Shown: positions 1-11,133, counted from the stretch's first letter. The stretch: 64,000 nt of DNA from Roseateles depolymerans (GCA_003241055.1 QFOD01000001.1:62001-126000); one strand, 5' to 3'. A program made the numbers and translations. The notes: generated by a model from the sequence alone, not told the origin.

Positions 1-774
1 TTCGTGTGCCCCTCCATCTGGGCCTGGCGGCCCGAGCGCGTGAAGACCATCAAGCGCGCGGCCGACCATGTGCTGTGCCTGTTCCCGTTCGAGCCGGCGC
101 TGCTGCAGGCGGCGGGCATAGCCGCCACCTACGTGGGCCATCCACTCGCTGATGCGATTCCGTTGGAGCCTCCACGCACCGCCGCGCGCCAGGCGCTGGG
201 TCTGGCCGAGGGCGATACCGTCATCGCGCTGCTGCCGGGCAGCCGCAAGAGCGAGATCCGCTATGTCGCGCCCGCGCTGATCGGCGCGGCGCGGCTGATG
301 GCCCGGCCTGGTCGGCGCTTCGTGATGCCGGTGGCACCGGGCATGCGCGCGCTGCTGCAGCCCATGCTGGGTGATGTGGACATTCAGCTGCTGGACGGCC
401 GCTCGCACGAGGCACTGGCGGCCTGCGACGTGAGTCTCGTGGCCAGCGGCACGGCCACGCTGGAGGCCGCGCTGTTCAAGCGGCCCATGGTGGTCACCTA
501 CAAGATCCACCCGCTGAACTGGTGGCGGCTGCAGGGCCGGGCGCTGCAGCCCTGGGTAGGCCTGCCCAACATCCTGGCGCGCGACTTCGTCGTGCCCGAG
601 CTGCTGCAGCAGCAGTGCACGCCCGAGGCGCTGGCCCGCGAGGCGGAAGCGCTGCTGGACGATGGGCCGCGGCGCGAGCGCATCCAGCAGCGCTTTGTCG
701 ACCTCCACGAGATGCTGCGGCAGAACACTGCCCAGCGTGCTGCCGATGCGATCGCGCAGATCATTGGCGCCTGA
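1..774 (+). CDS. lpxB: Lipid-A-disaccharide synthase, 5'-truncated by window edge
   Basis: Glycosyltransferase family 19 enzyme that joins UDP-diacylglucosamine and lipid X to make the lipid A disaccharide at the inner face of the cytoplasmic membrane. The frame is open from base 1 (F-V-C-P-S-I-W-A-W), so the start lies upstream; 257 residues are visible against about 380 in the family, so roughly the first third is missing. The LPGSRKSEI motif, the conserved SGTATLE segment and a C-terminal nucleotide-sugar domain are present. The next gene, rnhB, overlaps its end, the same lpxB-rnhB order as in E. coli, which supports one operon. Confidence 0.95.
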   Translation, partial: FVCPSIWAWRPERVKTIKRAADHVLCLFPFEPALLQAAGIAATYVGHPLADAIPLEPPRTAARQALGLAEGDTVIALLPGSRKSEIRYVAPALIGAARLMARPGRRFVMPVAPGMRALLQPMLGDVDIQLLDGRSHEALAACDVSLVASGTATLEAALFKRPMVVTYKIHPLNWWRLQGRALQPWVGLPNILARDFVVPELLQQQCTPEALAREAEALLDDGPRRERIQQRFVDLHEMLRQNTAQRAADAIAQIIGA

Positions 775-1378
775 GCAGGTGGCGCTGGACTGGACCCCGC
801 AGGGCCTGCTGGCCGGTGTCGACGAGGCGGGGCGCGGCCCGCTGGCCGGCCCGGTCGTGGCGGCCGCGGTCATCCTCGACGAGTTGCAGCCGATCGCCGG
901 GCTGGCCGATTCCAAGGTGCTGAGCCCGGCGCGGCGGGCGCGGCTCTTCGACGAGATCCGCGCCAAGGCGCTGTGCTTCTGCATTGCGGAGGCCAGCGCG
1001 GCCGAGATCGACGAGATCAACATCCTGAACGCCACGCTGCTGGCCATGCAGCGCGCCGTCGCCGGCCTGCGCCTGAAGCCGGCCCTGGTGCAGGTCGACG
1101 GCAACCGCCTGCCGCGCCTGAGCGTGCCGGCGGAGGCCATCGTCAAGGGTGACGCCAAGGTGGCGGCCATCTCGGCGGCCTCCATCCTGGCCAAGGTCAC
1201 GCGCGACCTGCAGTGCGAGCGCATGCACGAGGCCCATCCGCAATACGGCTTCGCCACGCACAAGGGCTATCCCACGCCCGAGCATCTGGCTGCGCTGCGC
1301 GAACACGGCGCCAGCCCCTGGCACCGCCGCAGCTTCGCGCCGGTGCGTGCCTGCCTTTCATCCGGAGACCGCGCATGA
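746..1378 (+). CDS. rnhB: Ribonuclease HII
   Basis: Cleaves the RNA strand of RNA-DNA hybrids and single ribonucleotides embedded in DNA. Family landmarks are visible: GVDEAGRGPLAGPVV with the first acidic active-site pair, a downstream DSKVLS segment, VDGNRLPRL, and the C-terminal HKGYPTPEHLAAL block. The ATG at 746 gives 210 residues, the usual size, and overlaps the end of lpxB by 29 bp. TTG at 764 or GTG at 779 are possible alternative starts, because homologues begin close to the GVDEAGRG block. The gene ends in an ATGA overlap with the methyltransferase gene, so translation of the three genes is probably coupled. Confidence 0.93.
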   Translation: MRSRRSLAPEQVALDWTPQGLLAGVDEAGRGPLAGPVVAAAVILDELQPIAGLADSKVLSPARRARLFDEIRAKALCFCIAEASAAEIDEINILNATLLAMQRAVAGLRLKPALVQVDGNRLPRLSVPAEAIVKGDAKVAAISAASILAKVTRDLQCERMHEAHPQYGFATHKGYPTPEHLAALREHGASPWHRRSFAPVRACLSSGDRA

Positions 1379-2151
1379 GCCGCGTCGAAGCCATCACCTC
1401 GCGCGACAACCCCGCGCTGCAGCGGCTGCGCAAGCTGGCGGCCGACCCTGCCGGCTACCGCAAGACCGGCAGTGTCTGGATGGAGGGCGACCATCTGCTG
1501 CGTGCCGCGCGCACGCGCGGCTGGACGCCGTCGCTGGTCGTCGCCACCGAGGCGGCGATGGCGCGCCCCGAGCTGCGCGAGCTGGCCGAGACTGCGCCGC
1601 GCGTGCTGGTGGTGTCGGCGGCGCTGTTCCAGACCCTCAGCGGGCTGGAGTCGCCGGCGCTGATGGGGGCGGAATACCTGTTGCCCGAGACGGCGCCGTT
1701 GCAGGGTGCCGTGAACACGCTGGTTCTGGATCGCCTGCAGGACGCCGGCAATGTCGGCGCCATCCTGCGCAGTGCCGCCGCCTTCGGCGTGCGCCAGGTA
1801 CTGGCGCTGAAGGGCACGGCCGCGCTGTGGTCGCCCAAGGTCGTGCGGGCCGGGCAGGGCGCGCACTTCGCGCTGCAGCTGCACGAGGGCCTGCAGCCGC
1901 AAGACCTGGATCTGCTGACGCTGCCCCTCATCGCCACCAGCTCGCACACCGAGGCTTCGCTGGGTCAGGTCGTGCTGCCGCGGCCCTGCGCCTGGGTCAT
2001 GGGCCACGAAGGGCAGGGCGTGTCGGAGGCGCTGATGGCGCGCTGCGCGCTCAAGCTGCGCATTCCCCAGCCCGGCGGCGAGGAGTCGCTGAACGTGGCG
2101 GCGGCGGCGGCCATCTGCCTGTACGAATCGTTCCGGCAGTCCGCGGCCTGA
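1375..2151 (+). CDS. TrmH/SpoU-family RNA 2'-O-methyltransferase
   Basis: SAM-dependent 2'-O-ribose methyltransferase of the SPOUT superfamily, probably acting on rRNA or tRNA; the target nucleotide cannot be read from sequence. The 258-residue protein has an N-terminal substrate-binding part (about residues 1-100) and the three SpoU motifs: NVGAILRSAAAFG, VMGHEGQG and IPQPGGEESLNVAAAAAI, which form the knotted SAM site. The start ATG overlaps the rnhB stop (ATGA). This third position in the lpxB-rnhB operon suggests constitutive expression with cell-envelope and nucleic-acid housekeeping genes. Confidence 0.88.
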   Translation: MSRVEAITSRDNPALQRLRKLAADPAGYRKTGSVWMEGDHLLRAARTRGWTPSLVVATEAAMARPELRELAETAPRVLVVSAALFQTLSGLESPALMGAEYLLPETAPLQGAVNTLVLDRLQDAGNVGAILRSAAAFGVRQVLALKGTAALWSPKVVRAGQGAHFALQLHEGLQPQDLDLLTLPLIATSSHTEASLGQVVLPRPCAWVMGHEGQGVSEALMARCALKLRIPQPGGEESLNVAAAAAICLYESFRQSAA

Positions 2152-2174
2152 GCGCGTGGTGCGCTGAGGGAAAG

Positions 2175-2199
2175 CCCCGCTGACCACAAGGCAGCGGGG
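2175..2199. terminator. GC hairpin between the methyltransferase gene and glgC
   Basis: CCCCGCTG at 2175-2182 pairs perfectly with CAGCGGGG at 2192-2199 (9-nt loop). No T-run follows, so it may act as a weak or Rho-assisted terminator, or as an mRNA-stabilising hairpin, separating the lpxB operon from the glycogen genes. Confidence 0.4.
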
Positions 2200-2241
2200 G
2201 GAAGCACACTCGGGGGGTCGTCGGAGTCGCTGGAGTTCTGC

Positions 2242-3501
2242 ATGTCCCCCGCCCCCACCGCCCATCAGCTGGCGCGTCGCGCCGTGGCCCTGGTCCTGGC
2301 CGGGGGCAGGGGTTCACGGCTCAAGCAGCTGACCGACACACGCGCCAAGCCGGCGGTGTACTTCGGCGGCAAGTTCCGCATCATCGACTTCGCGCTGTCC
2401 AACTGCGTGAACTCGGGCATACGCCGCATCGGCGTGGTCACCCAGTACAAGAGCCATTCCCTGCTGCGCCACATCCAGCGGGGCTGGAGCTTCCTGCGGG
2501 CCGAGCTCAACGAAACGGTGGACCTGATGCCGGCTCAGCAGCGGGTGGCCGAGGAGCACTGGTATCGCGGCACGGCCGACGCGGTCTACCAGAACCTCGA
2601 CATCATCCAGAGCACCGGCGCCGACTACATCGTGGTGCTGGCCGGCGATCACGTCTACAAGATGGACTACTCCACCATGCTGGCCGACCATGTCGAGCAC
2701 GGCCTGGGCTGCACCGTGGGCTGCATCGAGGTGAGCAAGGCCGAGGCCAGCGCCTTCGGCGTGATGGCGGTGGACGATCGGCGCACCATCACGCGCTTTC
2801 AGGAGAAACCGGCCGACCCGCCCACCATCCCCGGCCGTGCCGGGGTCTGCATGGCCAGCATGGGCATCTACATCTTCGATGCCGCCTATCTCTACCGTCT
2901 GCTGGAGGCCGACATCGCCGACCCGGCCTCCAGCCACGACTTCGGCAAGGACGTGATCCCGCGCGTCGTGGCCGAGGGACAGGCGCTGGCCCATCCCTTC
3001 CAGATGAGCTGCATCTTCAACCCGAACGGCTCGCCGCCCTACTGGCGCGACGTGGGGACGCTGGATGCCTTCTGGGCGGCGAATCTGGATCTGGCGTCTA
3101 TCAATCCCGAGCTGGACATCTACGACACCGATTGGCCCATCTGGACCTATCAGCGGCAGCTGCCGCCGGCCAAGTTCATTCCGGACCACAACGGCATGCA
3201 TGGCATGACCGTCAACACCATCGTCGGTGCGGGCTGCATCGTGTCGGGCTCGCATGTCGTGCAGTCGGTGCTGTTCAACAACGTGCGGGTGCGCTCCTTT
3301 TGCAACCTGCACCAGTGCGTGGTGCTGCCGGGCGTCACCATCGGCCGCAACTGCCGGCTCACCAAGGTCATCATCGACCGGGCCTGCGAGATTCCCGAGG
3401 GGCTGGTGGTCGGCGAGGACCCCAAGCTGGACGCGGCCCGCTTCGAGCGCACGGACAATGGCGTGGTGTTGATCACCAAGCAGATGCTCGAACGCCTGTG
3501 A
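2242..3501 (+). CDS. glgC: Glucose-1-phosphate adenylyltransferase (ADP-glucose pyrophosphorylase)
   Basis: Makes ADP-glucose from glucose-1-phosphate and ATP, the committed step of bacterial glycogen synthesis; the family is normally allosterically controlled. The 419-residue protein has the nucleotidyltransferase core starting at VLAGGRGSRL (about residue 19), then KPAVYFGGKFRIIDFALSN, the GTADAVYQN substrate loop and an AGDHVYKMDY segment. The C-terminal third is the left-handed beta-helix seen in regulated enzymes. A GGAG sequence lies upstream of the ATG. The stop overlaps the glgA start (GTGA), so both enzymes are made from one message. Confidence 0.96.
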   Translation: MSPAPTAHQLARRAVALVLAGGRGSRLKQLTDTRAKPAVYFGGKFRIIDFALSNCVNSGIRRIGVVTQYKSHSLLRHIQRGWSFLRAELNETVDLMPAQQRVAEEHWYRGTADAVYQNLDIIQSTGADYIVVLAGDHVYKMDYSTMLADHVEHGLGCTVGCIEVSKAEASAFGVMAVDDRRTITRFQEKPADPPTIPGRAGVCMASMGIYIFDAAYLYRLLEADIADPASSHDFGKDVIPRVVAEGQALAHPFQMSCIFNPNGSPPYWRDVGTLDAFWAANLDLASINPELDIYDTDWPIWTYQRQLPPAKFIPDHNGMHGMTVNTIVGAGCIVSGSHVVQSVLFNNVRVRSFCNLHQCVVLPGVTIGRNCRLTKVIIDRACEIPEGLVVGEDPKLDAARFERTDNGVVLITKQMLERL

Positions 3502-4964
3502 GTCTTGCCGTCCTGCAGGTCAGCGCCGAGCTGTTCCCCCTCGTCAAGACCGGCGGCCTGGCCGATGTGACCGGTGCGCTGCCCCGGGCGCTGGCCGCCG
3601 AAGGGGTGGAGGTGCGGCTGCTGCTGCCGGGCTTCCCGGCATTCCGCGAGTCGCTGACCGGCGAGTGCGCCGTGGCGCCGCTGTCGCTGCCCTGGGGTGA
3701 GGGGCGTGCGGCGCTGCTGCGCGGGCGCCTGGCCGGGCTGGGGGACACGGTGGTCTATCTGCTGGACGCCCCCGGCCTGTTCGAGCGTCCGGGCAATCCT
3801 TATGCGGATGAGTCCGGGGTGCCGTATGCCGACAACCACCGGCGCTTTGCGCTGCTGGGCCTGGCCGCGGCGCGGCTGGCCGAGGGGCTGGACAGTCAAT
3901 GGATGCCGCAGCTTGTGCATGCCCACGACTGGCACGCCGCGCTGGCCTGCGCTCATCTGGCGGCCAGCCGCGCGCGGCGCCGGACGCTGGCCCGCAGTAT
4001 CTACACGGTGCACAACCTGGCCTACCAGGGCCTGTTCCCGGCGCATGACTTCTGCGAGCTGGGCCTCCCTCCTGAGCTCTATGCCGTCGAAGGCCTGGAG
4101 TTCTACGGGCAGGTGAGCTTCATGAAGGCCGGCCTGCATTTCGCCGATGCGATCACGACGGTCAGCCCGACCTATGCGCGCGAGATCCAGACGCCGGAAC
4201 AGGGCTGCGGCCTGGACGGCCTGCTGCGGCATCGCGCCGGCGTGCTGCACGGCATCCTGAACGGGGTGGACTACCGCGTCTGGTCGCCCGAGCGTGATCG
4301 GGCCATCGCGCAGGCCTACGGCGTGGCACGCCCCGAGGGCAAGGCGGACTGCAAGGCGGCGCTGCAGCGTGAATGCGGGCTGGAGGAGTCGTCCGACGCG
4401 CCGCTGTTCGGTGTCGTCAGCCGGTTGACCGAGCAGAAGGGGCTGCCGCTGGTGCTCGAGTCCTTGCCGGAGCTGCTGGCGGGCGGCGGCCAACTGGTGG
4501 TGCTGGGCAGTGGCGACGCGCGGCTGGACGCCGCCTTCGCGGACGCCGCGCACCGGCATCCGCGCCAGGTGGCCAGGCGTGTGGGGATGGACGAGGTCCT
4601 GGCCCATCGCATCTATGCCGGCAGCGACGTGATGCTGGTGCCCAGCCGTTTCGAGCCCTGCGGGCTGACCCAGCTCTACGGCTTGAGCTACGGCGCGCTG
4701 CCTCTGGTGCATCGCGTGGGCGGGCTGGCCGATACCGTCGTCGATTGCACGATCGAGGACGTGGCAGCAGGCACGGCCACTGGCTTCGTGTTCAACGGCT
4801 ATTCGGCCGCCGAGTTCCAGCGGGCGCTGCGGCGGGCGCTCACGCTCTGGCGGCGCCAGGAGTACTGGACACGGGTTCGCGCGACGGCGATGGGTCAGCG
4901 CTTCGGCTGGGACGTGGCTGCGCGGCAATACGCCGGCATCTACCGCAGCCTGTTGCAGCCGTGA
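3498..4964 (+). CDS. glgA: Glycogen synthase (ADP-glucose type)
   Basis: Glycosyltransferase family 5 enzyme that adds glucose from ADP-glucose to the growing alpha-1,4-glucan. The GTG at 3498 overlaps the glgC stop and gives 488 residues, normal for GlgA. The N-terminal KTGGLADVTGALPRAL motif (ADP-glucose binding) and the C-terminal PSRFEPCGLTQLYGLSYG block, with the catalytic-face Glu-Pro-Cys-Gly, are both intact. No branching enzyme, debranching enzyme or phosphorylase gene lies beside it, so the rest of the glycogen pathway must be elsewhere. Confidence 0.95.
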   Translation: MSLAVLQVSAELFPLVKTGGLADVTGALPRALAAEGVEVRLLLPGFPAFRESLTGECAVAPLSLPWGEGRAALLRGRLAGLGDTVVYLLDAPGLFERPGNPYADESGVPYADNHRRFALLGLAAARLAEGLDSQWMPQLVHAHDWHAALACAHLAASRARRRTLARSIYTVHNLAYQGLFPAHDFCELGLPPELYAVEGLEFYGQVSFMKAGLHFADAITTVSPTYAREIQTPEQGCGLDGLLRHRAGVLHGILNGVDYRVWSPERDRAIAQAYGVARPEGKADCKAALQRECGLEESSDAPLFGVVSRLTEQKGLPLVLESLPELLAGGGQLVVLGSGDARLDAAFADAAHRHPRQVARRVGMDEVLAHRIYAGSDVMLVPSRFEPCGLTQLYGLSYGALPLVHRVGGLADTVVDCTIEDVAAGTATGFVFNGYSAAEFQRALRRALTLWRRQEYWTRVRATAMGQRFGWDVAARQYAGIYRSLLQP

Positions 4965-4971
4965 TGCAGTG

Positions 4972-4995
4972 CTGAGTCGGGCGACGCCGGCTCAG
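4972..4995. terminator. Hairpin between convergent glgA and ppsR
   Basis: CTGAGTCGG (4972-4980) pairs with CCGGCTCAG (4987-4995) through a 6-nt loop with one G-U pair. It overlaps the last codon and stop of ppsR. No T-run is evident on either strand, so its terminator role is only probable. Confidence 0.4.
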
Positions 4996-5813
4996 TAGAT
5001 CAACCGGTCCGGGCGGATGTCGCGCAGGATGGTGGTGGCGATCTCTTCGATGCTCTTGTGGGTGGACGACAGCCACGAGATGCCCTCGCGCTTCATCATG
5101 CTCTCGGCCTCGTTGACCTCGTAGCGGCAGTTCAGCGGGTCGGCGTACTTGCTGCCCGGGCGGCGCTCGTTGCGGATCGAGGAGAGGCGCTCCGGATCGA
5201 TGGTCAGGCCGAAGCACTTGCGCTTGTGCACCAGCAGCGGCGCGGGCAGCTTGCGGCGCTCGAAGTCTTCGGGGATCAAGGGGTAGTTGGCCGCCTTGAT
5301 GCCATGCTGCATGGCCAGGTAGAGCGAGGTGGGCGTCTTGCCGCAGCGGCTGACGCCGACGAGGATCACATCGGCGGCATCCAGATTGCGCGAGGACTGG
5401 CCGTCGTCATGCGCCAGCGAGAAATTGATCGCCTCGATGCGGTCGTGATATTCCTGGCTCTGCGCGATGTTGGAGAAGCGCCCGACCCGGTGGTTGCTCT
5501 TGATGCCGAACTCTTCCTCGAGCGGCTCGATGAAGATGGCGAACATGTCCATCACGCGGCCCTTGCAGTGCTCGCGCACGATCTTCAGCACGTCGCGGTC
5601 CACCAGCGTGGCGAACACGATGGGGCGACGCCCCTCGCGCATGGCCACCTCGTTGATCTCGTTGACCACGGCGTGCGCCTTCTCGGCGCTGTCGATGAAG
5701 GGACGGCGCACATGGCGGGGTTTCACCGCGAACTGCGCGAGGATGGAGTTACCGAAGGTTTCCGCGGTGATGCCGGTGCCGTCAGAGACAAAGTACACGG
5801 TACGGTCGGTCAT
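4992..5813 (-). CDS. ppsR: PEP synthase regulatory protein (bifunctional kinase/pyrophosphorylase, DUF299)
   Basis: ADP-dependent kinase and Pi-dependent pyrophosphorylase that switches PEP synthase off and on by phosphorylating a Thr near its catalytic His. The protein has 273 residues. The P-loop-like GVSRCGKTPTSLYLA is followed by the family block NYPLIPEDF, and the N-terminus starts with VYFVSDGTGITAETFGNS, typical of DUF299 proteins. It is transcribed away from ppsA, its expected target, from a shared 226-bp intergenic region. This pairing strongly supports the assignment. Confidence 0.95.
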   Translation of the reverse strand: MTDRTVYFVSDGTGITAETFGNSILAQFAVKPRHVRRPFIDSAEKAHAVVNEINEVAMREGRRPIVFATLVDRDVLKIVREHCKGRVMDMFAIFIEPLEEEFGIKSNHRVGRFSNIAQSQEYHDRIEAINFSLAHDDGQSSRNLDAADVILVGVSRCGKTPTSLYLAMQHGIKAANYPLIPEDFERRKLPAPLLVHKRKCFGLTIDPERLSSIRNERRPGSKYADPLNCRYEVNEAESMMKREGISWLSSTHKSIEEIATTILRDIRPDRLIY

Positions 5814-6039
5814 GCGGGCCTCAGTGAGATGGGGGGGTGAACAGGTTGGGAATCATAGGCGCAGGGCATGTGGGCCCTAGAATCGTCGGCAACAGCTCAA
5901 GCCCAGCAATGTCCACCCCCGCCCGATTCCAAGCACTACAAAGCGGCGTAGTTACGGCCGATCACGGGAGCGCGTGCGCCTGTGACGGCCTGGGTGCAGC
6001 GGCAAAAGCCCCGAGTTTTCAACCTCCCGGAGTTTTCCC
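5814..6039. promoter_or_regulatory. Divergent ppsR/ppsA promoter region
   Basis: This 226-bp region holds the 5' ends of both genes. On the minus strand TATGAT (5857-5852) is a plausible -10 for ppsR; on the plus strand TAGAAT (5878-5883) could serve ppsA. Neither has a convincing -35 at 17 bp, so promoter positions are tentative. GGAG lies just upstream of the ppsA ATG. Confidence 0.35.
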
Positions 6040-8445
<2,406 letters not shown>

Positions 8446-8450
8446 CGGCA

Positions 8451-8518
8451 CTGGCGCCGTCCGGCGCCAGTTCAGCCGGCAGTGGCCCGGGTTCTCCTTG
8501 AGAGGGCCCGGGCCTTTT
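8451..8518 (+). terminator. Double hairpin terminator after ppsA
   Basis: The first hairpin is perfect: CTGGCGCC (8451-8458), a 4-nt loop, GGCGCCAG (8463-8470). The second pairs GGCCCGGG (8484-8491) with CCCGGGCC (8507-8514) and is followed at once by TTTT, a Rho-independent terminator. It ends only 10 bp before the ATG of the symporter gene, so that gene needs a promoter inside this structured stretch or depends on read-through. Confidence 0.75.
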
Positions 8519-8528
8519 GTTGTCCATC

Positions 8529-10607
8529 ATGCCGACCGTGTCCGATCGTTCCTCCCTTCGTCGACTGCACCGGCGCTATGCGCTGTTCGCGCTCAGCTTC
8601 GCGAGCTTCGTGCTGGCGCTCGGCGTGGGGGAGCGCTATGGCCTGCCCAAGGCCTGGATAGGCTATGCCTTCCTGGGGGCCACCGTGGCGGTGTATGCCG
8701 TCATCGGCATCCTCTGCCGCACGACCGATCCGGCGGAGTACTTCGTGGCCGGCCGCCGCGTGCCGGCGCTCTACAACGGCATGGCCGCGGCAGCCGACTG
8801 GATGAGTGCAGCCAGCTTCATCGGCCTGGCTGGAACGCTCTACATTTCCGGCTACTCCGGGCTGGCCTATGTGCTCGGCTGGACCGGGGGTTTCTGCCTC
8901 GTGGCCCTGTGCCTGGCTCCGTATCTGCGGCAGTTCGGCCAGTTCACGGTGGCGGACTTCCTGGCCGAGCGTTTCGGCAGCCGCGCGCTGCGACTGTTCG
9001 CCGCGGGCGCCTCCATCCTGGTGTCCTTTGTCTATCTCGTGGCGCAGATCTACGCGGTCGGGCTCATCACCACGCGGCTCACCGGCCTGGGCTTCGAGGT
9101 GGGCGTGTTCGTCGGCCTGGGCGGGGTGCTCGTGTGCTCCTTCCTGGGGGGCATGCGTGCCGTGACCTGGACCCAGGTGGCGCAATACATCATCATGATC
9201 CTGGCCTATCTGGTGCCGGTGATCTGGCTCAGCGTCAAGCAGACGGGCTGGCCGCTGCCGCAGATGACCTATGGCCAGCAGATGCATCAGCTGGCGGCGC
9301 GCGAGCAGGCGCTGATCCGCGACCCGGCGGAACTGGAGGTGCGTGCCATCCATCAGTCCCGCATGCAGCTGGCTGAGCAGCGGCTGGCGGATGTGCCGCG
9401 TGCGCTGGCCGAAGCGCAGGCGCAGGCCAGTGAGCGCGTGGCGGCGTTGAAGCGCCGTGATGCCCCGTTGGCCGACATCCAGGCCGCGGAAAAGCAGCAG
9501 GCCGCGCTGCCGCGCACGCCAGCCGAGGCCGAGGAGGCCTGGCGGCGCGAGGAGGCCATGGAGGCCCGACTGGCCCGGCCGCTGTCGGGGCTCGCGCCGC
9601 ATGCCCAGCCCTTTGCTGGCAACCCGGCGGGCGATGCGAATGAGCAGCGCAGCTACGACGAGTCCCGGCGCAACTTCATCGCGCTGATGCTGTGCCTGAT
9701 GGTAGGCACGGCCGGGCTGCCCCATCTGCTGTCGCGCTACTACACCACCACCAGCGTGGCCGGCGCACGTGAATCGGTGGCCTGGTCCCTCGTCTTCATC
9801 AGCCTGCTCTACCTCACGGCACCGGCGCTGGCCGTGATGCTGAAGGTCGAGGTCTTCGACACCCTCGTGGGCGCGGGGCTGGATCAGCTGCCCGGCTGGA
9901 TACGTCAGTGGCAGCGGGTCAGCCCAGATCTGCTGTCCATCACCGATCTCAACGGTGACGGGCGGCTGCAGCTCGGGGAGCTGAAGCTGCACCCCGACCT
10001 GCTGATGCTCGTGATGCCCGAACTTGGCGGGCTGCCCTATGTGATCTCGGGCATGGTGGCCGCCGGTGGCCTGGCCGCGGCCTTGTCGACGGCCGACGGC
10101 CTGCTGCTGTCCATCTCCAGCGCGCTGTCGCATGACATCTACTACAAGGCGGTGAATCCCGACGCCACGCGCACCCGCCGGGTGACGCTCTCCAAGGCGC
10201 TGCTGCTGGCGGCCGCGCTCGCCGCCGCGGCCGCCGCCGCGACCCGGCCGACCGACATCCTCGGCGTGGTGACGGCGGCGTTCTCCATCGCCGGGTCGAC
10301 CTTCTTCCCGGCGTTGATGGGCGGCGTTTTCTGGAAGCGAGCCAACCGTGCCGGCGCTTTGGCGGCCATGTCCACCGGGCTGGTGGTGTGCGTGCTGTAC
10401 CTGATCGTCTGCCATCCCGCCGCCCGCGCGCTGCTGGGGCTGAGCGGCCCGGCGCCGCTGTTGTGGGGCATACAGCCGTCCTCGGCCGGCGTCTTCGGTG
10501 TGCCGGCAGGCTTTCTGGCCCTGGTGGTCGTCAGCTGGCTGACCCAGGCGCCCGGCGGCGGCGCGGGCGTCTTTGTCGCCAACCTGCGCCGCCGGCCGCC
10601 GGTTTGA
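8529..10607 (+). CDS. Sodium:solute symporter, large VC_2705-type (actP-like)
   Basis: Inner-membrane secondary transporter of the sodium:solute symporter family, subfamily of the VC_2705/acetate-permease kind; the substrate is probably a small monocarboxylate, which is inference. The ATG at 8529 gives 692 residues, longer than the usual 550 or so. The core SSS segments (DPAEYFVAGRRVPALYNGMA, AADWMSAASFIGLAGTLY, ALSTADGLLLSISSALSHD) are present. Residues about 240-380 form a polar, Ala/Glu/Arg-rich, coiled-coil-like insertion. Residues 473-484 read DLNGDGRLQLGE, a canonical EF-hand calcium loop. Two in-frame TTG codons (8517, 8520) precede the ATG; no strong ribosome site is visible. Confidence 0.85.
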   Translation: MPTVSDRSSLRRLHRRYALFALSFASFVLALGVGERYGLPKAWIGYAFLGATVAVYAVIGILCRTTDPAEYFVAGRRVPALYNGMAAAADWMSAASFIGLAGTLYISGYSGLAYVLGWTGGFCLVALCLAPYLRQFGQFTVADFLAERFGSRALRLFAAGASILVSFVYLVAQIYAVGLITTRLTGLGFEVGVFVGLGGVLVCSFLGGMRAVTWTQVAQYIIMILAYLVPVIWLSVKQTGWPLPQMTYGQQMHQLAAREQALIRDPAELEVRAIHQSRMQLAEQRLADVPRALAEAQAQASERVAALKRRDAPLADIQAAEKQQAALPRTPAEAEEAWRREEAMEARLARPLSGLAPHAQPFAGNPAGDANEQRSYDESRRNFIALMLCLMVGTAGLPHLLSRYYTTTSVAGARESVAWSLVFISLLYLTAPALAVMLKVEVFDTLVGAGLDQLPGWIRQWQRVSPDLLSITDLNGDGRLQLGELKLHPDLLMLVMPELGGLPYVISGMVAAGGLAAALSTADGLLLSISSALSHDIYYKAVNPDATRTRRVTLSKALLLAAALAAAAAAATRPTDILGVVTAAFSIAGSTFFPALMGGVFWKRANRAGALAAMSTGLVVCVLYLIVCHPAARALLGLSGPAPLLWGIQPSSAGVFGVPAGFLALVVVSWLTQAPGGGAGVFVANLRRRPPV

Positions 10608-10627
10608 CGCCCGGTTTCGGCGCTCGC

Positions 10628-10656
10628 TTGGCCAGCGCAGCTGATCTGCCTATAAT
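10628..10656 (+). promoter_or_regulatory. Sigma-70 promoter of the rpsF operon
   Basis: TTGGCC (10628-10633), a 17-bp spacer, then a perfect TATAAT (10651-10656). Transcription should start near 10663, giving a leader of about 108 nt before rpsF. This is one of the best core promoters in the window, as expected for ribosomal protein genes. Confidence 0.8.
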
Positions 10657-10662
10657 CGCGGG

Positions 10663-10770
10663 TTCCGCCTTGCTGCACCCACGAGTAGACGCCGTGGTGC
10701 GGCTTCCTCAGCCGGGCGGGTGCCGGGATGTCCCCGAGCACTCACAGGCTGGAATCCACAAGGAGTTTTC
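10663..10770 (+). promoter_or_regulatory. rpsF 5' leader, possible S6:S18-binding autoregulatory RNA
   Basis: The predicted leader contains a hairpin CGGCT (10700-10704)/AGCCG (10710-10714) with neighbouring CCG triplets. In many bacteria the rpsF leader carries a CCG-containing hairpin bound by the S6:S18 complex to repress its own operon. Size and position fit, but I could not confirm the full consensus fold by eye. AAGGAG lies upstream of the ATG. Confidence 0.3.
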
Positions 10771-11133
10771 ATGCGTCACTACGAAATCGTTCTGCTGATC
10801 CATCCGGATCAAAGCGAACAGGTTCCGGCCATGCTGGAGCGCTACAAGGGTCTGATCACCGCCGGCGGCGGTGTGGTGCACCGCGTCGAGGACTGGGGCC
10901 GCCGTCAGCTGGCCTATCAGATCCAGAAGCTCGCCAAGGCCCACTACCTGTGCCTGAACATCGAAGTCAGCAAGGAAACCCTTGCCGAGCTCGAGACCGG
11001 CTTCCGCTTCAACGACGCCGTGCTGCGCCACCTGACCGTGGTGCAGGACAAGGCCATCACGACCCCCTCGGTCATGATGAAGGCCGTCGAGCGCGAAGAA
11101 GCCCGCAAGGCGCCTCAACAAGAGGCTGCCTGA
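10771..11133 (+). CDS. rpsF: 30S ribosomal protein S6
   Basis: Primary S18 partner on the 30S platform. The 120-residue protein starts MRHYEIVLLIHPDQSEQVPAM and contains EDWGRRQLAYQIQKLAKAHY, standard S6 sequence. The start is fixed by AAGGAG and homologous N-termini. It is the first gene of rpsF-priB-rpsR-rplI and has its own strong promoter upstream. Confidence 0.98.
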   Translation: MRHYEIVLLIHPDQSEQVPAMLERYKGLITAGGGVVHRVEDWGRRQLAYQIQKLAKAHYLCLNIEVSKETLAELETGFRFNDAVLRHLTVVQDKAITTPSVMMKAVEREEARKAPQQEAA

